DNA of 64,000 nucleotides from a candidate division Zixibacteria bacterium SM23_81 (GCA_001304015.1 LJUY01000001.1:141520-205519); one strand, 5' to 3'; shown: positions 44,078 through 53,463, numbered from the stretch's first letter. Made by a program: numbers and translations. The notes: generated by a model from the letters alone, not told the origin.

Positions 44078-46909
44078 TTAATCTCGGGGGGATGTGGGGC
44101 TCTTCTTACTGCTTATTGCCTCCTGCCTCCTGCCGGCTGCCACTTGGGTGGATCCGGAAGGAAGGAAGCCACCCCGCTTCACCCCGGTCAACTGCCGATC
44201 GAACTCTCCCACCTGATACGACCCTTCCGACCTGTTGCCCACGCCATCCACTGCCTTTAGGGTATAATAATGCTGAACGCCTGGATCGCCCACCGCTGCG
44301 CTGTCAACAAAGGCCGTCTCCATCGTTCCAGCCAGAGAATCACCCAGCAGTCCCGGGTAAAAGCTGCGGTAAATGATGTAGCGCTCGATCCCCTCGCTGT
44401 TCTCCGGCTCGGTCCAGCCGAGATGAATGTTCCCGGAGGACGACTTGGTCGATCCCTCGAATAGGATGGTCACATCATCCACAGCCTTGGGCGGCATGGT
44501 GATGGCGATCTTTATGGCATCGGCCCTGAGAACATCTCCCTGAGTACTCTCTCCGGTATCCTCAACTCGCACCTCCACATTCTGTCCCGAGGCGAATGGG
44601 CGGTTCCAAAGATGAACCCAGGAACCGCTCCCGGTGTTCTGATTGACGAACACCGAATCGGCATCTATGCCCTCGACGCTCAGCATGTACAACGCGTGAT
44701 TGGTGGCATTGGCGGTATTGGGGACTATCTCATAGATCCGGTAGATGCCCTGTTCTGAGAGGGTGCCTTGGAAACGAGCTTTGGCACCGGGAACCTGATT
44801 GAGGGGTGCCCACCGGCTGCTTGGTCCATAGGCCTGAGCCACGCTGGTGTGCCAGGTGCCCTCCTCCTGATAGTAGAGCGAGTCGTCATTATCGACGATG
44901 ATGAAGTAAGGCTGCACATCTGCGGTGACCAAGATGGGAGCCATGGGCTCGATGGGGTCGTCGCTGTATAGGAACATCTCATCGCTGACCGGACCAATTT
45001 CCTGGGCGTGAAAATGGACCGGCATCTCAATGGACCCCATCCCCGGGATGACCACCGGAAAGCTGACCGGGATGGTCACCTCAGGCAGCAGAGAGCCTAT
45101 TCCCGTGATGGTCAAATCTCCGTAGCCGAGATTTCTCAACCGCAGGTCCAGGGATGCGCTGTCCTCCTTGGGTACGGCCCCGAAGTCCAGGACTTGGTCC
45201 ACAACGAAAAGATCCCTCTCACGCACCAGGGCTGAGAACTTAGCCACATCTGCGCACAGGACCCTTCCTTCCTGGCCATCGCCGCTGGCCTGCAACTGAA
45301 GATAGGTCCCAGCGCCCGGCATCAAATACGAGGTGCTTAGATAGACCCACTCGGCGGCCGGCAGCGGGCTGGTGAACTGAATAGTGTTCACGCAGGTGCC
45401 TTGCTTGAAAACCTTGTAGGTAATCTGCTCGGCGGGATTGGACATCTCCGGGATCTGAACGAAGATATTGAAGGTGGCGGAGTCCTCAAGGTCCGGATAC
45501 CACCGGGCCATAGCCGTATCGCCAGCAGCCAGGGTGGTTACCCGAGAGTCCAGACCCCAGGAGGACTCCCAGGAGCTCGACCAGCTCTTCTGGATTTCAA
45601 CATATCCGGAGTCGACGTTGTCCACAAAGATATCACCGGGTAAAAACTCGATAAATTCCATCGCCTGATTGCCCAGCGTGTCGCAGACCACCACACCCAC
45701 CTTGGCCAGCTGATCCCTGGACAGAGATTCGGTCGTCTCCCATTGATTCGCGCCCGTCGATTGGCAGGGAATCAGCAGATACTCCTCGTAGACATTCTTT
45801 ACAGCCACGAAGGGTACCGGTTGAAAGATCGGCTCGTCGCTGCTGATGCCGAAGGACACCTGGTCTCCTGAAGGAATCTCCCACAGAGCCAGATCTGGGG
45901 CCGTCGTATCGGGCGTTCCCCGCCAGCGCTGCATGGCCTCGATGGCCGTGCAGTAGCGGAAATTCACATCCGGATACATGGCCGCGGCCTCATGGGCCAG
46001 GCTATCGATCTTAGCGATGTCGGTGAGAAACGGCGTCTCCGGAAGATGAGACCATATACAGGCTACTTGGTCGATGCCGGCATTCGCCTGGGCGAAGATG
46101 TTCTCCAAGTTATTACTGCTAATCACCGATCCAAAATAGCGGCAGCGGACATTCCAGCCGGGACCATCTCCGGGAAGTTGATAGTTCACCGGCGAGGGGT
46201 GGTAGGGAACATACTCCAAAGTGGCCTGGGACCAGTCGTAGTTGTTATCAGTTGGCTCCGTCGTGTCGCTGTGAACGCTGGGCGAAGCATTGTGCATGCT
46301 ATAGGGCAGGACGCTGTCCAGTACGGTCTGCCAACCGTTGTCCATGTAATGCCAGCCGCTGCGGAAGGAAACAGGAAAAATCTGTTCTTCCAGCAGAAAC
46401 TGGGCCAGGGTGAAGTTCCAGTCGTCATAGCACTCCATGAAGGTCTGGGATTGGTTCCAGTAGTAGAGCCCGTCGCCGTTGTAGTCGGTCCAGGCGAAGG
46501 TGTGGTAGTGCAGGGACAGCTCGTCGCCATTGATCTGGACGTTGTCGCCGTGGTACTTCTTCATCAGATATAGGGTCATGATGTTGGGCACTGGCACGTT
46601 GGTGTTTGTGGCATATCGGAAGATGTTGCCAGCCATCATCCACCAGGTCATCTTCAGCGGCTGCCCGTAGGAATCGACGAACTGGGCTCGGAAAGCCGGG
46701 TTCATGACCCCGTAAGCATTCCGGGAGGGATTGGTGTACAGGTCGATGTTATAGGTGCAGTGATACGTGCTGGTGCTCATCCCCTCCCAAATGGCCGTGT
46801 CGGAGCCCATCACCAGATAGACCTCGCCTGCCGTAAAGCCCGCCTTGGGTATGAAAAGCATCAAGCAAACGGCGAGCAAAGCTGCTCGTGTTTCCTCCTT
46901 AAAATTCAT
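44078..46909 (-). CDS. Large exported protein: deacetylase-like head, golvesin-like and Fn3 domains
   Basis: A 943-residue exported protein with an N-terminal signal (ALLAVCLMLFIPKAGFTAGE). The first ~400 residues contain LSLHYHTFAWTDYNGDG and HYMDNGWQ and look like a polysaccharide-deacetylase/NodB-type barrel, but the metal triad is not certain. Around residues 680-830 is a golvesin/xanthan-lyase-like carbohydrate-binding domain (FIIVDNDDSLYYQEEGTWHT in parts, VLRADAIKIAI). A fibronectin type III domain follows (AVDDVTILFEG, YIIYRS, VGEFDRQL). The last ~25 residues are encoded by a heptamer tandem repeat. Promoter at 46950-46978. Substrate unknown. Confidence 0.7.
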   Translation of the reverse strand: MNFKEETRAALLAVCLMLFIPKAGFTAGEVYLVMGSDTAIWEGMSTSTYHCTYNIDLYTNPSRNAYGVMNPAFRAQFVDSYGQPLKMTWWMMAGNIFRYATNTNVPVPNIMTLYLMKKYHGDNVQINGDELSLHYHTFAWTDYNGDGLYYWNQSQTFMECYDDWNFTLAQFLLEEQIFPVSFRSGWHYMDNGWQTVLDSVLPYSMHNASPSVHSDTTEPTDNNYDWSQATLEYVPYHPSPVNYQLPGDGPGWNVRCRYFGSVISSNNLENIFAQANAGIDQVACIWSHLPETPFLTDIAKIDSLAHEAAAMYPDVNFRYCTAIEAMQRWRGTPDTTAPDLALWEIPSGDQVSFGISSDEPIFQPVPFVAVKNVYEEYLLIPCQSTGANQWETTESLSRDQLAKVGVVVCDTLGNQAMEFIEFLPGDIFVDNVDSGYVEIQKSWSSSWESSWGLDSRVTTLAAGDTAMARWYPDLEDSATFNIFVQIPEMSNPAEQITYKVFKQGTCVNTIQFTSPLPAAEWVYLSTSYLMPGAGTYLQLQASGDGQEGRVLCADVAKFSALVRERDLFVVDQVLDFGAVPKEDSASLDLRLRNLGYGDLTITGIGSLLPEVTIPVSFPVVIPGMGSIEMPVHFHAQEIGPVSDEMFLYSDDPIEPMAPILVTADVQPYFIIVDNDDSLYYQEEGTWHTSVAQAYGPSSRWAPLNQVPGAKARFQGTLSEQGIYRIYEIVPNTANATNHALYMLSVEGIDADSVFVNQNTGSGSWVHLWNRPFASGQNVEVRVEDTGESTQGDVLRADAIKIAITMPPKAVDDVTILFEGSTKSSSGNIHLGWTEPENSEGIERYIIYRSFYPGLLGDSLAGTMETAFVDSAAVGDPGVQHYYTLKAVDGVGNRSEGSYQVGEFDRQLTGVKRGGFLPSGSTQVAAGRRQEAISSKKSPTSPRD
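44106..44147 (-). repeat. Degenerate 7-bp tandem repeat at the 3' end of a gene
   Basis: On the plus strand TTACTGC, TTATTGC, CTCCTGC, CTCCTGC, CGGCTGC and CACTTGG follow in register: six heptamers, five ending in TGC. Degenerate heptamer arrays of this TACTGCC kind occur between genes in many bacteria. Here the array lies inside the 3' end of the exported-protein gene. Confidence 0.7.
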
Positions 46910-46949
46910 CTAGCTCTTCTCCTCGCTGTGAAAAGTCGTTCCCATCTTT

Positions 46950-46978
46950 ATTGTATCAAATTACGGAGGTTATGTCAA
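46950..46978 (-). promoter_or_regulatory. Sigma-70-type promoter for the 943-residue exported protein
   Basis: TTGACA (46978-46973), 17-base spacer, TACAAT (46955-46950), about 40 bases before the ATG. Confidence 0.8.
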
Positions 46979-47008
46979 GAAGTTTGCGTCTGCTGCTTCT
47001 GGCTCCAC

Positions 47009-47035
47009 AAAAAAACCTGGGGTTTGCCACCCAGG
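47009..47035 (-). terminator. Terminator of the DUF72 gene
   Basis: CCTGGG (47016-47021) pairs with CCCAGG (47030-47035); the minus strand continues into seven T residues. It lies 58 bases past the DUF72 stop codon. Confidence 0.85.
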
Positions 47036-47093
47036 ACCATCGGTTATTCACCTTCTTTCATTCAGAAAAAGGATTCTTCCATCATTCGAAAAT

Positions 47094-48041
47094 CTATGGT
47101 TTCTCCTCTCCGAACAAATCACCGGTGAACAGGCTGTCCTCATCCTCTACCCGAATGGGAAGCTCCCCGAGCTCGGGGTATTCTTCCACCAGTCCCCTCC
47201 AGAAGACCTTGTCGATGGGCAAATCCAGCTTGTACCTGAGCATGACGGCGTTGGCCACGGCCTTAGCCCGGTAATGGTTGTTCATATAAACATAAACCGT
47301 CTTGGTCAGCTCTTTAACCTGATTCAAGCCGCCCACTAAGGGATTCAGCTCGTCAGAGGAATATAGGTAGTTATACTTCTCTGCGGCGGTTTTGTGCCGG
47401 AACCATTTCTCGATATTCCGTCCGTGCATGCGCAAGTAGAAGATGGGGCCGATGGGCTTGAAGGACTGATGGATGGAAAAGCGAAACTTAGGCTCATCGA
47501 TGTACACCAGGCTGGCTTTATATCTTTTCAGAACCTCCTCAGTGGCCCTTAGGTTGTCGCTCCAACCCCTATGGCGCAGCTCCACCGCCATGGGAAACTC
47601 CTGGAAGGCGTTTAATGTTCTGTCCAGGTGATCTAAATTCTTCTCTTCAAAATAAAAGCGAGGGGGAAATTGCACCAGCAGACACCCGAGCTTCTTGGCC
47701 TTGACAAGGGGCTCCAGTCCCTTTTTGAACAGATCCACGTCGGCCTCTGTGACGCGTGAATCCCGTCCTGTGGTCTGGGCGAACATCTCCGGGTGGGTGA
47801 ATTTCTGCCAGAGTTTGATGGTAAAATCGAAGTTGGCCGGCGTCTTCATGGCCCAGTTATGCACCACGTTTGGAACTGGGGGACGATAGAAGGTCGAGTT
47901 TACCTCCACGGTATTAAACCGATCTGAATAGTAGCTCAGCTCATCCACTTTGCCGGGAGGATAAAAGACGCCATTCCAGCTGCCCTCGCCATAGGTGCGG
48001 TACGACCAGCCAGAAGTGCCAATGCGCAAACTCTCATTCAT
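47094..48041 (-). CDS. DUF72 family protein
   Basis: A 315-residue TIM-barrel-like protein of the DUF72 (YecE) family. Diagnostic segments are IGTSGWSYRTYGEGSWNGVFYP (in parts IGTSGWSY and WNGVFYPPGK), VEVNSTFYRPP, FTIKLWQKFTH, LLVQFPPRFYF, MAVELRHRGW and YVYMNNHYRAKAVANA. Members are widespread and may be structurally related to endonuclease IV, but no reaction is established. It stands alone with its own promoter and terminator, right next to an insertion sequence. Confidence 0.92.
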   Translation of the reverse strand: MNESLRIGTSGWSYRTYGEGSWNGVFYPPGKVDELSYYSDRFNTVEVNSTFYRPPVPNVVHNWAMKTPANFDFTIKLWQKFTHPEMFAQTTGRDSRVTEADVDLFKKGLEPLVKAKKLGCLLVQFPPRFYFEEKNLDHLDRTLNAFQEFPMAVELRHRGWSDNLRATEEVLKRYKASLVYIDEPKFRFSIHQSFKPIGPIFYLRMHGRNIEKWFRHKTAAEKYNYLYSSDELNPLVGGLNQVKELTKTVYVYMNNHYRAKAVANAVMLRYKLDLPIDKVFWRGLVEEYPELGELPIRVEDEDSLFTGDLFGEEKP

Positions 48042-48069
48042 CTTTCACCCCTGTCACGAAGGCACATTT

Positions 48070-48098
48070 ATGATAGCACAAATGCGAAAAATTGTCAA
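48070..48098 (-). promoter_or_regulatory. Sigma-70-type promoter for the DUF72 gene
   Basis: TTGACA (48098-48093), 17-base spacer, TATCAT (48075-48070), about 30 bases before the ATG. Confidence 0.8.
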
Positions 48099-48215
48099 CA
48101 ATTAAATAGCTATTATAATAGTGACAGCTCAAATCGATGCGGTCCGGTAGAAAATGAAGACGGCAGCGGTGAGAATGCATGGGGACATTTCATCTGGGCT
48201 TCTCTTTAAATTTTT

Positions 48216-49070
48216 GGTAAATCCCCATCAAAAGTGCACTAATTTGGCTCTTTGATAACCGGTTGTTGGAGATATTTTCGCAATATTGGAATCAGGTTTT
48301 CATTGCGATGATTGAATCGCCACTCGGTCTCTTTCAGAGAGAGATGGAAATACTGTTTGGGAACGCCTCTGTAATGATAGAGCCAGTGTTTGGCATAGGA
48401 CCAGAAGCCTTCGATACTGTTGATGTGATCTCTACCTTTGGGGCGCCCCTTGTCTTTACTAATGACCACGTGATTGCCTCGGATATCCAGAAAAGTATAG
48501 GCGTGCCAGTCGTCGGTGTAATACAGGCTGCCCGGCTTGGTGTAGGTGGTCATGAGAGGACCTATTTGCTGGATGCCCCGGTTGCTGATGGGGAAGGTTA
48601 ACACCTTGCCATTGCGTTGATAAATGCCAAAGACGATATGTTTGCCAGAGGCTGCCCAACCACGTTTGCCAGGTCGATAACCACCAAACATGGTCTCGTC
48701 CATCTCAATCTCACCGGAGAGCTCTGAGAGCTGCTGGATCTGTTGATCGTAGACAGCCTCTCTTAGGATCCGAAACCAACGCTCGATCGTCTTCTGATTG
48801 AGTGGAACCTGAAAACGAAGCCGATAGGCTGGGACCCCCAGGCAAAAATACTCCACCAGCCGGCCCTTCCAGTATGGAGCGATGCGGGTCGATTGCCACA
48901 GACTCCTGGTCCGTTTTCTGGTTAATCCGCATCGTTGACAGCGCCATTGACCAGTGGAAAGCTGCCAGAATTCATGATGATCGCAGCGAGGACATTTTTT
49001 CATGGCTGAAAGATAACGCTCTCTCAGCGAGTTATCAAGATATTTAGTGCAACTTTAATGGGGTTTTACC
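48216..49070 (-). mobile_element. IS1595-family insertion sequence, complete
   Basis: 855 bp bounded by imperfect terminal inverted repeats: GGTAAATCCCCAT... at 48216-48242 and its complement GGTAAAACCCCAT... at 49070-49044, 23 of 27 bases matching and both ending in TGCACTAA. The transposase fills almost the whole interval. The eight bases flanking each side differ, so no target duplication is visible and the insertion may be old or rearranged. Confidence 0.88.
48239..49003 (-). CDS. IS1595-family (ISXO2-like) transposase
   Basis: A complete 254-residue transposase with an N-terminal zinc ribbon (CPRCDHHEF ... WRCQRCG), a helix-turn-helix region (LNQKTIERWFRILREAV), and the DDE-type catalytic core of the ISXO2 kind: EMDETMFGGYRPGKRG (first Asp), YYTDDWHAY (second Asp) and HINSIEGFWSYAKHWL (Asn/Glu position). 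No stop or frameshift interrupts it, so it could be active. Confidence 0.93.
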   Translation of the reverse strand: MKKCPRCDHHEFWQLSTGQWRCQRCGLTRKRTRSLWQSTRIAPYWKGRLVEYFCLGVPAYRLRFQVPLNQKTIERWFRILREAVYDQQIQQLSELSGEIEMDETMFGGYRPGKRGWAASGKHIVFGIYQRNGKVLTFPISNRGIQQIGPLMTTYTKPGSLYYTDDWHAYTFLDIRGNHVVISKDKGRPKGRDHINSIEGFWSYAKHWLYHYRGVPKQYFHLSLKETEWRFNHRNENLIPILRKYLQQPVIKEPN

Positions 49071-49206
49071 TTTCGTTTTAATAGAAAGTTATTTTAGATG
49101 GACTCGCATACTCCCCTTGTTCGGATTTTGAGTGCTCGCGGTTATTAAACTCGACCCTTCCAGACCGCAATTTCACATCAGCCTTAACTGTTTTCTCTTT
49201 TTTCCT

Positions 49207-51639
49207 CTATTCACCGTTGCTAAGACTTTTATCCATCTCTCCCACCCCATTGGACGGTTCAGACTTGTTCTCCGCGCCGTCCGCGGATTTCACCGTGTAA
49301 AAGTAGTTGGTCACCGCGTCTCCAACAAGCCCCACATCTGTATAGTCAGTATTTACTGTGCCGGCTAAAGAATCCCCTGGTGAACCCGGATCTGTGCTGC
49401 GGTAGACTACATAACGGAGCACCCCTTCCCCATCGTAAGGCTGGGACCAGGAGAGATAAAGATCGTCCCCCGATTTGTATGAGGCCAGATCATCGATAGC
49501 TTCCGGCGGTGAAAGATCGGCGCCCAGCTGGGCTACCCGGAGATCGTCCAGGTAGTATGTTCCGTTAGGATTACCCTCGGTGCTATTATAGGTCATCTGG
49601 AAGCTGTCCACCCGCATCTCCCCTTCCAGGATTCCATTGCCGATCCAGCTGCCCACAGGATCGGAGCCTAAATCCCACTTGACCAGCCGCCAGCCCTTCC
49701 AATCCACGGTCAGCCACTGGCTCACCTCGTGGTAGCTAGCGCCGGTGGCTGGCAGGTTGTCGTCCACGCAGAAGCGGAACTTGTTGCCCAATCCGTCTCC
49801 GTACAGGTAGACCTCCAGCGTATAGCTGGTGTCGAAGTGCAGCGGGTCGGATGGAAAGTACTCCCGGATCAACCAACTGCCGGCCCCTGTGTTCCACAGG
49901 TAATCCAGCTCTCCCGAGGCGGCGCTGCCGGTTACGGGATTGGTTACCGAAAGTTCCGTGGAAAAAGAGGTGCTCTCCGGCACAGTGCCGGTGGTGCTGC
50001 CGCTGCCCTCCGGGTCCCACCATGGTGGAACGCCGTCATCGAAATTATCGATGATTGTTAGAGAGTAAGCCCGATCCCGAGTGGAAAAAGACCACTGATA
50101 GTCCGACTCCAGATTGTTCAGGAAGGGATCTTGTATCCCAGTGGTCACGGTGGCCGTATAGGTCTCGGATGGATCCAGGTAACCGGTGACGTAGATCAAG
50201 GCAAAGCCGTGATTGTCCAGCTCCACATACTCCACGGTGCGGGATACGCTGGTCATATCGCTCTTGCGAAGAGTGATGTTGGAGGTATTCACCGTGCCGG
50301 GATTCAGGAACTCGTCGAACTCGACCACCACGATCACGTCCGTCTCAACACTTTCTTCATAGGCGACGGGTTCAGTGGACACCACTTGCGGCGGCACGGT
50401 GTCGGAGCGAGACGTCTTGAAATCGAATGTATAGGCATCTCCCCCAACGCCATTCCCGTCCCCATCCAGGGGATGACCGTAAGTATCTGTGGCCGTGGCC
50501 CCGATGGTCACCTGGTAAACCGTAGAGTGCTGCATGTACGAGTCGGGATCAAAGGTCATCTGCTGACCATGTGGATCCCATCTGAAAACTCCCGTCGTTG
50601 CGGGAAGGATGCTGAAAGCATTCTCAGTGCTGCTCTGGTTCATCCGTCGGCTGAAACCCACTACGATATCCTCATACACGAAAATACCGGTATCCCCAGA
50701 ATCCGGCATAGTGGCCACCACTGTGGGAGGTGTCTGGTTGATGAGCTGGAAGTCTAGACGCTGGAAACTGTTGGCAGATACCATCACACTATTTGTATCA
50801 GCAGAGTAGTTGGCTTTCTCCACCGTTATCGTGTATATGTCGGGAGTCAGGTCATCGAATATGTACAAGCCGTTGGCGGAATCGTCGGTGACATAGATCA
50901 GGCTATCGGGCCATAGAGTGCAGGTGACCCCGTTGATAGGCTCCCCCGTCTCATCATCGGAGACGATCCCGGAGAGATTTCCGGTGGTCAGGGGATCGGC
51001 ATCGAAGTAATCCAGAAAGGAGGTGAACAGAGCTCGGGCCTCCATCTTCAGGTACTCGTCGTTACGCAGCCGGTTCTTCTCCGGTATGAAGTCGAAGAAG
51101 GAAGCCTCGGTGAGCTCTCCTGGCATTATAAGGTCGTTCAAAACACCCAAATTAAATCCCAGAAAGCTCAAGTCCCCCTCCACCCGATAGTGCGTGGTGC
51201 GCATGGCGTGCCAGAGATCATCGGCCATGATGTTGCTCATGGTCACCGCCTCGGGCCATTCTGGTGTGCCACCGGGAAGCTCCTCGTAGAGGACCAGTGT
51301 GTAGTTGGTGACGCCCTGAAAAGCGTTGTGGTGGATGGAGTTGAACCAGTCCACGTTGTTGGAGTTGGCGATCTGCTCCCGCTCGCTGAGGGTGGGATTG
51401 TCGATGTTGTTGTAGCGTGTCAGGATGACAGTATCCGCGTTGGCCGACTCCAGGTAGTCCTTGAGGAAAAAGGCCACCTGTAGGTTGATGACGCACTCGA
51501 AGGGTTTCTCGTATGGATAGTTGCCGTGGCCCGGATCCAAACAGAACTTCAAGCCGCTCAGGTCTGCTGACCAGACAGGAGAAGCCAGGATAAATCCGCA
51601 CAGAGCCATGACAACGATCATATGCTTCAATGGGATCAT
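49207..51639 (-). CDS. Exported multidomain N-acetylmuramoyl-L-alanine amidase-like protein
   Basis: An 810-residue exported protein with signal MIVVMALCGFILASPVWSA. Residues about 25-215 form an Amidase_3-type zinc amidase (FCLDPGHG with first zinc His, SIHHNAF with a later zinc His, and TEASFF with a likely catalytic Glu). Next come a carboxypeptidase-regulatory-like fold (GNLSGIVSDDETGEPINGV in parts), two Ig-like 'Big_5' domains (TPPTVVATMPDSGDTG; VPPQVVSTEPVAYEE), a galactose-binding-like domain and an Fn3 domain ending VGEMDKSL. It probably acts on cell-wall peptides outside the cell. AAGGAG before the ATG, promoter at 51699-51727. Confidence 0.82.
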   Translation of the reverse strand: MIPLKHMIVVMALCGFILASPVWSADLSGLKFCLDPGHGNYPYEKPFECVINLQVAFFLKDYLESANADTVILTRYNNIDNPTLSEREQIANSNNVDWFNSIHHNAFQGVTNYTLVLYEELPGGTPEWPEAVTMSNIMADDLWHAMRTTHYRVEGDLSFLGFNLGVLNDLIMPGELTEASFFDFIPEKNRLRNDEYLKMEARALFTSFLDYFDADPLTTGNLSGIVSDDETGEPINGVTCTLWPDSLIYVTDDSANGLYIFDDLTPDIYTITVEKANYSADTNSVMVSANSFQRLDFQLINQTPPTVVATMPDSGDTGIFVYEDIVVGFSRRMNQSSTENAFSILPATTGVFRWDPHGQQMTFDPDSYMQHSTVYQVTIGATATDTYGHPLDGDGNGVGGDAYTFDFKTSRSDTVPPQVVSTEPVAYEESVETDVIVVVEFDEFLNPGTVNTSNITLRKSDMTSVSRTVEYVELDNHGFALIYVTGYLDPSETYTATVTTGIQDPFLNNLESDYQWSFSTRDRAYSLTIIDNFDDGVPPWWDPEGSGSTTGTVPESTSFSTELSVTNPVTGSAASGELDYLWNTGAGSWLIREYFPSDPLHFDTSYTLEVYLYGDGLGNKFRFCVDDNLPATGASYHEVSQWLTVDWKGWRLVKWDLGSDPVGSWIGNGILEGEMRVDSFQMTYNSTEGNPNGTYYLDDLRVAQLGADLSPPEAIDDLASYKSGDDLYLSWSQPYDGEGVLRYVVYRSTDPGSPGDSLAGTVNTDYTDVGLVGDAVTNYFYTVKSADGAENKSEPSNGVGEMDKSLSNGE

Positions 51640-51698
51640 GGGAATCTCCTTATGGACGATATACCAAGCAATCTGAATAAATCCTTATCTACTTTATT

Positions 51699-51727
51699 AT
51701 TCTACCATACTGCGGACAAGATGTCAA
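51699..51727 (-). promoter_or_regulatory. Sigma-70-type promoter for the amidase-like gene
   Basis: TTGACA (51727-51722), 17-base spacer, TAGAAT (51704-51699), about 60 bases before the ATG. Confidence 0.8.
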
Positions 51728-51773
51728 GGGGTTTTGTGGCTTTTTCCATAGCCGACGCCTTTCCTGACAGCGG

Positions 51774-51802
51774 AAAAAAAGCCCAGAGCGAAATCTCCGG
51801 GC
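51774..51802 (-). terminator. Terminator of the 514-residue exported protein gene
   Basis: GCCCAGAG (51781-51788) pairs with CTCCGGGC (51795-51802) with one mismatch; the minus strand then reads seven T residues. It lies about 50 bases past that gene's stop. Confidence 0.8.
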
Positions 51803-51852
51803 GAATTTGCTTGCTTCACTTGATCAAGAGGATATAAATCCCCAGCTTCGTT

Positions 51853-53397
51853 TCACCTCAGCAAAACCATCTTCCTGGTCTCTCTATATCCCGTCGCTTT
51901 GAGGCTGTAGAAATAGACGCCGCTTGCTACGCTCCTACCTAGGCTATCTCGTCCATCCCAAGTCACCCGGTAGCAGCCAGCGTTCCGATAGCCATGCATC
52001 AGCTCTCGAAGCAGCTGTCCGCTTACGTTGTAGATGCACAAGCTGACCAGCCCAGTTTGGGGGATTTCAAAACGAATGGTTGTTTTTTCGTTAAAGGGAT
52101 TGGGGGAGTTCTGGTATAGACGATGGCGGGCAGGACGAACTGCATATTCCCCGGTCCTCTCCACCGATGTGAGAGTATCGTAGAAATTCTGCACCCAAGC
52201 GTCAGCGGAACGAAGAGATGCAACGGCGTCCAGGTGATCGGCTCCCTGGGCGATGATTTTCGCCCCCACCACAACCTGAGTATCTCCCGGCGCAAAGGTG
52301 AAGGGTCCGGAGGACATCAAAAACCACCGATCGCCGGTCCAGTCGTCCAGATCCCCGGTGCCCGTCACCGGATCGCCCGCACAGGGAAACTTGGTTTCCT
52401 CGCCCAGATGGTTGAAATACGGCACCCCATGATCGCCATAACCCCTCATGGCCAGGTGGGCCTCCAAGGCGGTCTCTGGATGGTCGTAGTATTCGTGGAT
52501 GATAAAGTGAACAAAGGCCGTCATGGGCAGGTGATTGCCACTCCCCAGGGGCTCTTCCGGGCCTTGGAGGAAGTCAAAGCCGAGAGCTGGTGGCGTTGCG
52601 CCGTAAACACTATCGTATGGGTCAGCGTTATAACAGTATCCTATGTTCAGCGTGGTATCGCATCCGATATGGTCATCGGTTGCATCGCCCAAGTCTGGGT
52701 CGTCCCACAAGCCCACAAAACAGGAATCGAACTGCTGAGTACCACGGTTGATGATCTCCCATTTGATGAACATGGTGTTGCCCAGGGGCTCATCGTGATC
52801 GAACCCGAAAACGATATAGCGAATTTCCACGTCCATTGGTGGCGAGCTAAATACCCAATGATGGGCACTGTCGCCATCGTTGGACACCCAGAAGAGGGTT
52901 TGGTCACCCAGAATCAGAGGTTGGCCGTTCTCGCTGGGAGCGCCCTGATCAATGGGCCAGGTATCCCAGTCGCCGGTGCCATCGCTGTTGATCTTATAGA
53001 TTCGGTAGGCCTCATCTTCGGGATCTCCTCCCCAGAGACCGGGCACCAGATCGCTGCAGTACTCGCTGCAGGCCGTGTGGATCAAGCTGTCATCATGACC
53101 GATGCCTGCCAGCCAGAGGCCCGAGTTGTATTCGATGGTTTTGCCGGTGCCCTTGGGCCACTGCATTCCGGCGGAGCCGGTGACTCTATGGTCGACGATC
53201 ACACCGTCGTTGGTCATGATGCAGTCGATGGCGTTGCCGTCGAAGTGCTCGTGGTTGATGACGGTGGGCTTGGAAATGGGACCTTTTCCTGTCGTCGATT
53301 TAGCGTCTGGAGCCTTCCGGGACACTCCAAACAGTTGAAAAGCAAGCATAAGCGCTAATGATGAGCACATCGTATAGATGGCGCTTTTGCGACGCAT
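51853..53397 (-). CDS. Exported protein of unknown function with type A secretion tail
   Basis: A 514-residue exported protein. The N-terminus is basic then hydrophobic (MRRKSAIYT...LALMLAFQLFG). The body has many tryptophans and acidic loops (GLWLAGIGHDDSLIH, LWGGDPEDEAYRIY, TLFWVSNDGDSAHHW) and no recognised catalytic motif; it resembles uncharacterised secreted proteins of FCB metagenomes. The last 85 residues are a FlgD-like type A sorting domain (NSPNPFNEKTTIRFEIP, IYNVSGQLLRELM, VASGVYFYSL). Start at ATG 53397, with AGAGGA ten bases upstream, rather than a GTG three codons earlier that abuts the same site. Confidence 0.72.
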   Translation of the reverse strand: MRRKSAIYTMCSSLALMLAFQLFGVSRKAPDAKSTTGKGPISKPTVINHEHFDGNAIDCIMTNDGVIVDHRVTGSAGMQWPKGTGKTIEYNSGLWLAGIGHDDSLIHTACSEYCSDLVPGLWGGDPEDEAYRIYKINSDGTGDWDTWPIDQGAPSENGQPLILGDQTLFWVSNDGDSAHHWVFSSPPMDVEIRYIVFGFDHDEPLGNTMFIKWEIINRGTQQFDSCFVGLWDDPDLGDATDDHIGCDTTLNIGYCYNADPYDSVYGATPPALGFDFLQGPEEPLGSGNHLPMTAFVHFIIHEYYDHPETALEAHLAMRGYGDHGVPYFNHLGEETKFPCAGDPVTGTGDLDDWTGDRWFLMSSGPFTFAPGDTQVVVGAKIIAQGADHLDAVASLRSADAWVQNFYDTLTSVERTGEYAVRPARHRLYQNSPNPFNEKTTIRFEIPQTGLVSLCIYNVSGQLLRELMHGYRNAGCYRVTWDGRDSLGRSVASGVYFYSLKATGYRETRKMVLLR

Positions 53398-53463
53398 AAT
53401 GCTCACTTCCTCTCAGTAAAAGAATAGTCCAACGGTACTAGTAAATGCCATATGTTTCTGATC

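Noticed and set aside
52123..53358. 411-codon plus-strand open frame
   Set aside because: It lies wholly antisense to an exported-protein gene with signal peptide and type A tail, and its product has no recognisable motif; the length reflects GC-rich antisense bias.
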